Assembly (NCBI RefSeq): GCF_902459465.1
Contig: NC_047083.1
Coordinates: 1,242,501-1,306,500, forward strand
Source: Asterias rubens
Lineage: Eukaryota > Echinodermata > Asteroidea > Forcipulatida > Asteriidae
Length of the DNA: 64,000 bases
Direction of reading: 5' to 3'
Each line of letters opens with the position of its first letter. The stretch's first letter is position 1. A program made the translations under genes and the position numbers. The notes beneath the pieces were generated by a model. The model did no database searches. It was not told where the DNA came from and saw nothing but the letters and a program-made list of their open reading frames with translations. Below, in pieces: positions 1 through 10,454 of the stretch.

Positions 1-82
1 TCCTTGGTATGCACCCTCTGAGGAAATCTTAAATTTCTACAGCTACTTAGCATTTCAAGGGCACCAAGGCAATGAACAGGGC

Positions 83-353
83 CCAGGTCAAAATTCCAGT
101 TGAACCTAGTTAACTGGGGTCAACTGGTTCAACTGGATAGTGATCAAACTCGTCCATTTTCCATATTATCCAACTGGTTTGGACTAGGTTTAACTGTGTT
201 TAACTAGGTTGAAATTATAAACCAGTTGGTTTCTGTCCATTTTCCATATTAAACCAACTGGTTTTAACTGTGTTTAACTAGTTTATCAACTGGTTTCAAC
301 TAGTTCCAGTTAAACCCAGTTTAACTAGGTTCAACTGGAATTTTGACCTGGGG
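83..353. mobile_element. Foldback/MITE-like element with ~35-bp terminal inverted repeats
   Basis: The left end (CCAGGTCAAAATTCCAGTTG...) is mirrored by the right end (...CAACTGGAATTTTGACCTGG) with a near-perfect inverted repeat of about 35 bp. The interior is built of degenerate AACTGG/AACTAG words and two copies of a GTCCATTTTCCATATTA block. There is no coding capacity. It is a non-autonomous inverted-repeat element; the superfamily is unknown because I could not delimit a target duplication. Confidence 0.7.
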
Positions 354-1480
354 GGCATGGAGGCAATGATAGACAAAACGAATCTAAGACCTTACCTTGA
401 AGTGAAGGGGTTTAGCTAGATGTTCCTGGTATGGTTAGCTGGAGAGGGCATCAAAGGTCATAATGAAGGATGAGAGCTTACAGGATCTGGTATTTCTGTC
501 AAGACGCTCCTACCACTTGAGATTGTTTTTATGACTTCCTTGAAGAAACCCGGCCTCTGTACATGAATGAGAATAATTGGAAAGATGAATGAAAGCGATT
601 CAAGAGTAAATTATTTGTGAGATTTCAGAAAGGTGAAAATGACCAAGGGCCAGTTTTATGAAGTAGTTGGTAAATGTGTATGTGTTTACTAAAGCAGAAA
701 TCAGGGGTGTGATTCTGAAGAAATGAAAAAGATTAAAATTTGTCATGTCGCGGAGGTGAACACAAGGAATGAGCTTCCCTTGACTATTTTTCACTTTCTG
801 GCTGGACGAGTCAAACAAATTTTGGTCGCCTGCATTGTTTTTCACTCGTATGTTACAAGTAACAGTGCAAACAATTTTCGCAACATAAAAAAAATTTGGA
901 CAAAATACATTAACACCATTGCTGTACATTATCTTGAACCAAAGAGAGTAGGCCAAATCGGAGACACTGCTGCTTAGCCAACATTTGATGGTTACTTTAA
1001 GGAGAGTTGAGCGAGGAGGTTAAAGACGTATGAAAGAAGAGATAGAAAGGAAGTCATCGAGCCAAAAGAGATCAATAAGTGGTTTCAATTTATTTATTTA
1101 TTTATTTATTTATTTCCCAAAGTTTCTTCATCCTGAGATCATGATTGCTTTGAAGAGTTTTAGAGAGAGAAGGAAGATTGAAAGAAGAGAGAGAGGTTTC
1201 AAAGTAAAGGGTCGAAGAAAGAGTGAAGTTGAAGGAGGATGATGAAGGAGGGATGGAGAAAATGGATCGAGACTAGACAGGAAAAACACAGTTGAGAATC
1301 GTACCCAAGTACCATTATCAAAGTTTTAAATCGTGTCTCCAATTTCTTTGGGGAAACTAAGTACTAGTAGGCCCAACGGTTCTTTTCAGAACCACCCCAA
1401 CTCATTGAGAGATTATCATTACATGGCGTTACCGCAAACCTTTCTATATATATGTATATATAAGTAGGGCCTCTTGTGTC

Positions 1481-1905
1481 CTTTAAAGACACTGGACACG
1501 TTTGGTAATTGTCGAAGACAAGTCTTCACTGGACACGTTTGGTAATTGTCGAAGACCAGTCTTCTCACTTGGTGTATCTCAATATTATGCACAAAATAAC
1601 AAACCTGTGGAAATTTGAGCTCAATTGGTCTTCAAAGTTTCGAGATAGTATAAAAGAAAAAACACCCTTGTCACACGAAGTTGTGTGCTTTCAGATGCTT
1701 GGTTTCGAGACCTCAAATTTGAAATCTGAGGTCTCAAAATCAAATTCGTGGAAAGTTACTTCTTTCTCGAAAACTACGTTACTTCAGAGGGAGCCATTTC
1801 TCACAATGTTTTATACTATCAACCTTTCCCCATTACTTGGAACCAAATAAGTTTTTTTGCTAATAATTATTTTGAGTAATTACCAATAGTGTCCACTGCC
1901 TTTAA
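1481..1905. mobile_element. Family A MITE, copy 1
   Basis: This is one of about twelve copies of a ~380-bp inverted-repeat element. Its ends read TTTAAAGRCACTGGACAC and the reverse complement, followed inward by a conserved core that includes GAAACGGCTCCCTCTGAAGT. Most copies are bounded by TTAA or TTTAAA. In this copy the terminal ~45 bp is present twice in tandem (1481-1525 and 1526-1570). Confidence 0.75.
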
Positions 1906-2119
1906 ACGCTCAGTGCAGCTGTGTGCTAGTGTGATATGAGTTAAATGCCGACTGGAGGGACGATCAAACTTACTCTTGAGAATTGTTAATGTCAGATTCA
2001 CATTATACTACCGGTGTCCAGAGCCGCTGTACTTGGTTTCTTGCTCTATGGTCTAACCAAGTAAATTTTAATTGCAATTAATTTCCAGAGTCTGAAAATT
2101 ACCAAACGTATACAGACCA

Positions 2120-2553
2120 TTTAAAGGCACTGGACACTATTGGTAATTAATTGTTAGCATAAAAAATTACTTCACTGGACACTATTGGTAATTACTCAAA
2201 ATAATTGTTAGCATAAAAAATTACTTGGTAACAAGCAATGGAGAGCTGTTTATAGCATAAAACATTGTGAGAAACAGCTCCCTTTGAAGTAATGTAGTTT
2301 TTGAGAAAGAAGTAATTTCTGAGTAAAATATTTGAATTGATTTCGAGGCCTCGCACATGAGGCCTCAAAATCAAGCATCTGAAATGCACACAACTTAATA
2401 TGTGTGACAAGGGTGTTTTTTTCTTCCATTATTATCTAGCAGCATCAATGGAGTTCAAATTTTTCACAGGTTTGTTGTTTTGTGCGTAATGTTGAGATAC
2501 ACCAAGTGAGAAGACTGGTCTTTGACAATTACCAAAGGTGTCCAGCGTCTTTA
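2120..2553. mobile_element. Family A MITE, copy 2, with duplicated terminus
   Basis: It has the same ends and core as the copy at 1481-1905 but in opposite orientation. The first ~60 bp (terminal repeat plus the TTGTTAGCATAAAAAATTAC block) is repeated immediately inward at 2174-2230, so this end carries two tandem terminal repeats. It ends with TCCAGCGTCTTTAA. Confidence 0.75.
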
Positions 2554-3707
2554 ATCAGGGTTTGTAACCTGTTGAAATTTGAGACCAATGTCATCAGAGG
2601 TTTTTGGTTTAACAGGGTTCAGCCAGATAAACGATCTGTCTGGCTCTAGTGTTTCGCAGCTGAATCAAAAGTGTCTCTGCTTTTAGAATGAGTTATTGAT
2701 CCTGTGTGAATGACTCTCTTATTGATGGCCAAGGAGTCGACTGCCGGGGGGCTGGAACTTCAGACATGGCTGGCTGTGGGGTCTACATGAATGTCATTAT
2801 TATAGACCGTATTGAATATGACGTCACCATTCAAATATCTGCTCTACAACATGGGCTATGTGAGTGTGTGCGTAGGGGTGTGCGTGCATGTGCTGTTGAA
2901 ATCAATCCGAGAACGCTGCGTGCTGCATGGTTCATTGATGTACGCATTTAGGAGACGCGTATACGGTTCGCGCTACAAGATTGTTACTTTCATAGCAAAG
3001 AAGGGGTTATTCAATATGGTCTACAGGGTAGTTGGTTGAGGAGGAATATGTTTAGCTTTTTTTTTTTTTGGGGGGGGGGGTTGGAATTCCAAAATTACTC
3101 AGGCTACATAAACCATCATGGTTATCAGGAATCAAGTTTTGGTGGTCTTTTTTAACCCAATGAAATTATGACTTAATTTGTTGGAATTGTGTAGTAATTT
3201 ACAAATTATTTGTGGTTGAACACAGAAAAGTTTACACAAGTAGGATTTAAACCAACGACCTCTGGATTAGCGTTCAAGCGCTCTACATTGAAATGTTTAA
3301 GTAAAGCATAGACTTTGTTTCAAGCCTGAGAGGTAATTCACCATATCTTTTGGAGGAAAACCAATAACTGCTACATTAGGCTTGAAATAAAGTCTAACAG
3401 GCTATTTAATCAATGTATTTTGATTCAAATGCTTAGTCTTTTCCTACCTATATCAGCCGCTTTGTCTTCATCACCAATGTTGTATCTCGTCTGTAAGAAT
3501 CAAAATAACAAGGTGCTGTGAGGTGTTTTTGTCAGAAAAGTGTATTTTATCTATATTTTCTTGACTCAGTATTACAAATAAATGTTATATTACAAAGGCA
3601 TAATTGTGATTGTGTGAAGTATTTATATCTCTGGAAATAAAACTGTGAAAGGGAGATAATATATTGAGACCCATGTGAGCTGATCATTTTATTTCGCACT
3701 TCCGTTA
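2554..3707. other. Intergenic stretch without a recognisable gene
   Basis: No ORF here shows a recognisable domain or plausible splice-linked exon. There is a homopolymer T9/G10 junction at 3060-3081. A decayed tRNA-like segment on the minus strand lies near 3240-3290, with B-box-like words, and is probably a SINE remnant. Nothing else is evident. Confidence 0.4.
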
Positions 3708-4087
3708 TTTAAAGGCAGTGGACACTATTGGTAATTACTCAAAATAATTAGCATAAAACCATTCTTGGTAACGAGTTATGGGGAGAGATTGATAGTATAA
3801 AACATTGTGAGAAACAGCTCCCTCTGAAGTGCAGTAGTTTTTGAGAAAGAAGTAATTTTCCACGAATTTGATGAGACCTTAGATATAGAATTTGCAGTCT
3901 CGAAATCATGCATCTGATGAAAGCACACAACTTTGTGTGACAAGGGTGTTTATTTTTTCATATTTATCTCGGAACTTCGATGGTCGATTGAGCTCAAATT
4001 TCCACAGGTTTGTTATTTTATGCGTATGTTGAGATTCACCAACTGTGAAGAGTAGTCTTTGACAATTACCAATAGTGTCCAGTGTCT
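3708..4087. mobile_element. Family A MITE, copy 3
   Basis: Full-length copy with left end TTTAAAGGCAGTGGACACTA and right end ...CCAATAGTGTCCAGTGTCT. The conserved core (AAACAGCTCCCTCTGAAGT) is present. There is no ORF of interest. Confidence 0.75.
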
Positions 4088-4459
4088 AACAACCACATTT
4101 CTATAGCGCCTAGGGTTTGCTCTGATTGGACAGCATGACCAGTTAAGCCCGGTCCATACTTCCTGAAAATGCAAATAAGAATTTTGACGTCAGAAATTTG
4201 CAACAGTTGAGCTGTATTCAACTACTGTGAAACATTCCCTGCAAAAACAGCCATATGATACCAAAAAGTACCTAGCCGTCGATTTCACAAAACTGTTCCT
4301 AACTTAAGATTAATCTTAGGAATGGGACAAGTCCCAACCCTGCACTGTAGCATGCAGACCTTGAGATTAATCCTAAGTTAGGACGAGTTACACATCCTAA
4401 CTCGAAATAAGACGAGTCCTAACTCTTTGTGAACTTGACCCCTGACCCTTTATTACAGC

Positions 4460-4645
4460 AAACAAATTTAACAACTTGGGTGACGTGTGGCTGGTGCATA
4501 AAACACTCACCTCTCACCAATGTATCCCTGGTTCGATTCCCAGCTAAGTAGATTCCAACGTTGTTTCTCTCCTGTGCCACAAGGGTTCATGTATTTCTCC
4601 GTGCCCACCAGTTTGCCTCCCTCTAGAAAAATCAAACACTTTTAA
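4460..4645 (+). mobile_element. tRNA-derived SINE remnant
   Basis: A tRNA-like head contains a B-box-type GGTTCGATTCCCAGC at 4529-4543. It is followed by a body with TTTCTCTCCTGTGCCACAAG and GTTTGCCTCCCTCTAG, resembling a widespread animal tRNA-derived SINE body. The copy is mutated and has no clear A-tail. Confidence 0.5.
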
Positions 4646-4659
4646 TCTCTGGCTGCGCT

Positions 4660-5160
4660 CCGTGGTCATGAATGGGTCAATGAGGCTGGCTGCCAAAAGC
4701 ACTCTCTTGCATGCCTGTAGTTTAAACATGTTGTCGGTGAAGTTGCCTCCTTCACAATTCAGTTTCTCAGCTGCAAGTAAGGATAAGCCTCCAAAATTTT
4801 TAACATTTGTTCTAACATTGACAAAACAACTCCTCCTTTTTTTCCTTCCTTTACATGTAGAGCAACAAAACCCAGGCAGAAATGAACAACAGATTTATAT
4901 TGAGCAAGTCGTTGCAGATCTTGACACACTCAAACACTTGTCCTAAATGGCTTCATCTGGACTGAATAAAGAAAACAAACTTACCACTTCCGACAATACA
5001 GAACCTTTACAACAGCTTGGTTGGAGAACTCGTACAGAGGTGTCCCATGGGCTTTAATGAGGGCAGCTTTCTCCAAGTTTGTCTGTTCATCATCGCCCAT
5101 CACTCCAAGTTGAAAACCACCCAAGCCTGTCCACTGTTTGAAATCATCTTTTTATCAGCT
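4660..5160 (-). pseudogene. Possible exons or gene remnant of unrecognised protein
   Basis: Two minus-strand stretches look coding. The first, about 5150 down to 4985, reads through GLGGFQLGVMGDDEQTNLEK and YEFSNQAVVKVLYCRK and ends at a strong donor (GTAAGT). The second, about 4760 down to 4640, follows a good acceptor (CCTTACTTGCAG) and contains EKLNCEGGNFTDNMFKLQAC and SLIDPFMTTERSQRLKVF. The composition looks protein-like and I do not recognise the family. Codon phases of the two pieces do not join at the obvious splice sites, and no further exons were found. This could therefore be two exons of a larger gene with a missed intermediate, or a decayed copy. Confidence 0.25.
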
Positions 5161-5683
5161 GGCCTAATTTTCTTCAAGATGGTTTTCACAGGACAAGATG
5201 TGACCAGACTTGGGTGCCTGCAAAGGTTTTCCCTTGAAGCCCTCGTCAGGTCCAATTGTTTGGCTGTGCTCACCACAAAACTCTGCGCCGACAGACCTTT
5301 AAGTGCCTACTCTACTTGAAGGCCACAAACGTAGAATTCTATGTGAGCAGTGCCAAAGTAAGCTCTGTTTCAATTCTGCAGACACCATTTAAGGAAACTA
5401 CCCCCACAGAAATGGGAATCTTCAAGATCATAAAACCACAAACACTTTTGCAAATGAAACTTCAATCAAATGAACAATTTTTCAGTCTTCTTTTCACAAA
5501 TATTTTAATTGAAATAAGAATGTTCCGTTATTTATATATCTACATTTTTTACACATAAAACTCGAAAGAAAAAAAACCATTGGTCTGACGGCCATTAAAA
5601 TCTAGTCGTAAGACAACTAACAGAATTTGTGAATATTAAATTAAATGCAACCCACAGATAATAATTCAAACAAATCTTTAGCA

Positions 5684-5878
5684 GGATCCAATTTCATACT
5701 GACACTTAAGCACAAAAAGTAGCTAAGCACAACAAAATTTTGCTTACCAGAATAAGGTTACCAGCCAAGATACTATTCAACACAGGTACAGTTTTTAATT
5801 GGTATCCTGTTCATTTCTGCTAAGCAGGCAAGTGTTAAGCACAATTCTGCTTAAGCAGCTGTATGAAATTGATCCCTC
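5684..5878. mobile_element. Family B MITE (GGGCCCAATTTCATAGAGCTGC type), diverged copy
   Basis: The ends are GGATCCAATTTCATACTGAC and, inverted, GCTGTATGAAATTGATCC. The interior has the repeated CTAAGCAC/GCTTAAGC words that define this family elsewhere in the window (12188, 31004, 49704, 62369). Confidence 0.6.
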
Positions 5879-5889
5879 ATAAGTAAATT

Positions 5890-7442
5890 CATCAACATAA
5901 TTCATACGAGTGTGGATAATTATTAGCACTAGATTCGAACCTGTAACCAATGGATTTCAATTTCAGTGTTGAGATATTGTTGACTTGACAATGTGGGGAG
6001 TCATGCCTGTGCGTGGTGAATTTGGAATGCATACACATCGTGTATTGACTTGTAATATTGTGCACAAACTGCCTAGCCCATATTTCAAGCGCGGTGAGTT
6101 TGCTGGACCAATCACTGCATGTCTCCGCGCACTCCGCACACGTAAATTTATAAACAAGGATAGCCAATGTGATTTTTGATGGTCATTAATTGTTGGAGTA
6201 ATTACAAAACGTATACCCTTTATTTAATAATATATCCAACAAATGGGGGGCACACAAACCATATTATTCCATCAAAAATTTGGTGAAAAATGTTATCATC
6301 TTTTAGATTTTTTACACCTGGTATGCTCGGTGGTCTGACCTACTGGTTAAGATATGTTTACAATTGTTTCTCCTACTACAACTTAATTCTTATTGCCAAA
6401 TTTCATAAATTAAAAAGAAACAAAAAAACACACCACACATTGCTTCAGAGAACTTTCAACAGGAGAGTAATTCACAAAATAGCTTGATTTAGAATGCATG
6501 TTTTGCATACAAAAAAATGGGGCTCTAATTTGGTAAGGTAATCTGATAATCTGTTAATTATTAAACCCAATGCTAATACACAACTAATTACATTGCCCTA
6601 GAATTGAATCCCACCCAAGTAATATGCCCATTTTTTTGTGTTTTTTTCTTCACAGAAATCAGGAAAGTACTGAGTATACAGTGCTTTAAACACACAACGG
6701 TGTATATTGGTTAAAACCAAAATGAATATTCTTTCTCCCTGATGCAAATGTAACATCTATTATTACATTTGTTGATATTCTTTAAGAAAAAGTCGAAAGA
6801 AACTTGGAGACAGAATCTTTCTTTTGTATAAGAACTCGTTTTTGGGCACCCAAAATGTACTTTGGTAAAAAGTGTATAAAAGAGAACGACAGACGACAAA
6901 GAACAGAGACTAAACTTGCCTTTCTATCAAATTACAAGTATCTTTGCTCGTCACACAAAAAAGGGGGAAAAACCAAGAAATTAAATTAAAAATCACAGAA
7001 ATAAAGACACGGAGAGTGCGTACTGCCAGTATGGTTCGTGAATGATGTGTAAAGTGACGTACTTGTACAGTTACCTCTCGTTAATATGAGCTCGGGAGAT
7101 ATGAGACACCTGTTTATTACAAGGTTTGCAATGATTTTTGCCAGAGGTATACAAAATATTGAATTTCATTAATTAAGAAGTGAATAAAAATGCATTTATC
7201 ATTGATATTTTTTTGTGAACAGGATGCTTGTAAGATCTGTACTAAGAAGCAAAACAGTTCCGTTTCTAGCCTTGACACGTGTGTAGTGCATGCACTACGA
7301 CATGTGTACAGTACACAGTGTGTTGCACTTAAAACAAGGTTTGGATAATTCAAGGAAAATTGTCCAATCCGGTGGACCTCATATTATCAAGATTCGACTG
7401 TAGTACATGTGCGATACCATCAAAACACAACAGAGAGAAAAT
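5890..7442. other. Intergenic stretch, no gene seen
   Basis: AT-rich DNA with only short ORFs that lack any recognisable domain and have no splice partners. I see no RNA gene or clear element. Confidence 0.4.
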
Positions 7443-7450
7443 AACAAGAT

Positions 7451-8437
7451 AGGGCCACTGATTTTCCGTTTCAGAAAAGTGCAAATTCCGTTTGGCAAAA
7501 ACATGAATTCCGTTTCAGGCACAAAAAATTCCGTTTCATGTTTTTTTAATTAGATAAAAGGTTTTTTAATACCCAGGGACACACTTATAAAAATCAATTT
7601 GAGATAAGTTGCACTGATGACTTCGTAAAATGTTCATTTGAACTGACAAATTTCAAAAAAAAACTTTAATTTTTTTATATTTATAATTGTGGATTATTTT
7701 GTATACTGCTGTTCGATGAAACAAAAACATGTAGTCAGGGTAAAAAGGTTGCACTGTGACTGCAGTATCAATGCACATGATGTGATAGACTTGATTCCAC
7801 GTCTAAAACTGCAGTTGATTATCTGCATCAGCCACATTGTATGCTAATGACAGGAGTGTATCCACAAGAGGGCGCTGTTTCAGCATGATCAAAGACTTGG
7901 GAACAAGTCTATGGACGTGACCGTTCTCCATCCACAAACAAAATGTCAGCCATTTTATTTTCGCTTTGGCGACAGAATGTTGACAGTTTACGGTTTTATT
8001 TTAGACCTCTCCGAGATGAAAAAACATTGTATGTGTTCTTATAGATCATAGGTAAGCTAGTTTTTCTATTATTGTTGGTAAAAGAGAGGGAGAAAATGCA
8101 ATTTGGGTGAACAAAAAAAGTTAAAAACGTGCCGCGAATAATGCCCTTCGCTTAACCATGTTAACAACGTGTGTACATCATGTGTGTAAACAATGGAGGA
8201 TGGTGTGAAGTAGAACAGAATGATCCACGGTTACGATCTCGTACTTTTTAATGGTCTGATTTCTGATGCTTTTTTAGTTTAACAAAAAGAATCTTAATAA
8301 AGAATGCAATTTCAATAGTTTTGGCGTCAAGAAAAAACAAAAACAAATCAAACTTTCTGAAATCCCGTTTTCCGTTTCAAAGGGCGGATTCCGCGAATTC
8401 CGTCCGTTTTCCGCGATCGCGGAAAATCAGTGGCCCT
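7451..8437. mobile_element. Non-autonomous hAT-type transposon with 8-bp target duplication
   Basis: The left terminus AGGGCCACTGATTTTCCG (7451-7468) is the exact reverse complement of the right terminus (8420-8437). It is flanked on both sides by a perfect 8-bp direct repeat, AACAAGAT (7443-7450 and 8438-8445). An 8-bp target duplication with short inverted termini is the hallmark of the hAT superfamily. Subterminal regions repeat the word ATTCCGTTT several times, as expected of transposase-binding subterminal repeats. No transposase ORF is present in the 987 bp. The perfect duplication suggests a fairly recent insertion. Confidence 0.85.
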
Positions 8438-8524
8438 AACAAGATTTCAAGTCCTGCTCCAGAAAAAAAATTAATTATTTCGGTCATCAGATTCATTATT
8501 AGAAAGTCGGTCAGAATTGTGAAA

Positions 8525-9015
8525 TTCTTACATCAAACTAGACTTGCCTTCAAAGTATCTGACTTTTAAATTTATCAGCAAAGTACTGCTTTGCATATAT
8601 CAAAGTCATGCAGATCCAGATGGTTTTCATGATTTTCATAAACCTGGACTTGGACAAGTTGATTAAATTTTGACATCAAACTAGACTTGCCTCCAATGTC
8701 TTTGACTGTTTTTTTGTCAGCAACATTCTGCTTGGCACAGCAAAGTCATTCAGATGGTTTCATGATTTTGGACTTGGGCAAGTTTATTAAATCTTTACAG
8801 ACTAGACTTGCCTTCAATGTCTTTGACTGTTTTTTTTGTGTCAGCAACAATCTGCTTGGCACAGCAAAGTCATGATTTTGGACTTGGGCAAGTTGATTAA
8901 ATCTTTACAGACTAGACTTGCCTTCAATGTCTTTGACTGTTTTTGTCAGCACTGTTCTGCTTGGCAGATGGTTTCATGATTTTGGACTTGGACTTGGGCA
9001 AGTTGATTAAAATTC
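8525..9015. repeat. Tandem repeat, four units of ~110-140 bp
   Basis: Units begin with TAGACTTGCCT (8539, 8681, and two more near 8803 and 8912) and end with GGACTTGGGCAAGTTGATTAAA. Units vary in length through internal deletion of the CAGATGGTTTCATGATTTT segment. It is non-coding. Confidence 0.7.
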
Positions 9016-9103
9016 CTTCCAAACATGGCGTCTGCGATGGCATTATTGCTTCATTAATTATTGGCCGTGTACAATCCTAATACATTCGCTCCATGATCTC
9101 CAC

Positions 9104-9484
9104 TAAGCTTGGGCGATATCACTATATTATCGAATATCGCGATATTAATTTGGACACGATTTCGATACCGGATGGATTTGGTTGTAATCGAAATATCGAT
9201 ATATCGCGATATATCGCGATGTATCGCGATAATCGCGATATATCGATAAAATATTGCGATGTATTTGCTAGCTGAGACATCTTGCACCCCATAGGTTTGG
9301 AGTAAAACCAGAAGAATAGGTCATTAGAACACCTCTCTTATGCTAGGACTGTCTCTTCTACAACTTTCACTTGGAGTTTTAAGACTGATGATGTCAAATT
9401 TCATTAATCGCGATTATATCGAATATCGCGATATATTGTCGGCGATATATCGTGAATAAAATAAATCGATATCGCCCAAGCTTA
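9104..9484. mobile_element. CGATAT-rich hAT-type MITE with 8-bp target duplication
   Basis: The termini TAAGCTTGGGCGATAT (9104-9119) and ATATCGCCCAAGCTTA (9469-9484) are perfect inverted repeats. They are flanked by the direct repeat ATCTCCAC (9096-9103 and 9485-9492). The interior is dominated by self-complementary TATCGCGATA/TATCGATA words, especially 9190-9250. No coding capacity. Confidence 0.85.
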
Positions 9485-9492
9485 ATCTCCAC

Positions 9493-10454
9493 TTCTATGC
9501 AAAATACATCTATATTTTTTTGACATTATTCACATTATTTACAATATTTATGGTACATTTTATTGTTTTGTTCATGAACAAAATACAAAATAACTAATAT
9601 TGTTACATAGCCGTAGCCATACATTTTTGGCAGCAGTCAACCTCGATCATCTGCACAGGTCAAGAACTTCACACAAAGGAAGCCAGGATATGCAGACGAT
9701 AGCATTTTTAAGTTTAGGCAGTGGTACAAGGCAATATGCAGAAAGTTGAAGATAATTAAATAAATCTTATAAACCATATTCACAAGACGCCAGTGGGGTA
9801 GGTCCACCTCCCTAATGTTATTGGCCCATCTAGCGCAGTGTGCGTACATGTACAAGGCTCAGAATTAAAACGGAACTGCAAACCTGAGGCTAGTGATTTT
9901 AACTCATGACCGGACAAGTCCGGTGGTTTTGTGTTTTCAAATTGACTACAGTACCACATTGTGTAATAATATCTTTAAACCTCTCTCAATTGTGTTGAAT
10001 GTTGAATTCAGATTCGTTCAGCCAAGTTATAAAGCTGTCAAGCAGAAAATATTCCATAGCAAATTTCTTGGCTAAGCAAAAATGAGTGGAGCACCAGTTG
10101 CAACAACTTTAAGGAAATTTGGCTGGTAACCAATTTCTGTTAAGCAAGATTTTTCTGTGCTAAGCAATTTTCTTTTTATGCTAACAGGCTTGATGAAACT
10201 GGGCCCTGGTTGTGTTCAGGTCAGGAGTTACGGCGAGGTCAAAGGTGACAACAAATTGCATACTGAACCTTGTGAACTTGGTGTGAAGTTATGCAAATTT
10301 CCTGCCATCACAAACCAAACAAACAAACAAACAAACGAACACTAGTCGCTCTTCGTTTCTGTATCAATTGATCTAGTGTGGGTTTGGGGTTAACTTGAAG
10401 GTCAAAGGTCACCTGATCCGGTCAAGTAGCGCAGGGGATTCCGGGTATGATTCT
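9493..10454 (-). other. LIN9: Probable LIN9 3' UTR and downstream flank
   Basis: This lies just downstream of the LIN9 stop codon on the minus strand. A candidate minus-strand polyadenylation signal AATAAA lies at 9558-9563, just before the hAT insertion, giving a 3' UTR of about 0.9 kb. Within it, 10019-10208 carries a diverged family B MITE. UTR extent is inferred, not observed. Confidence 0.35.
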
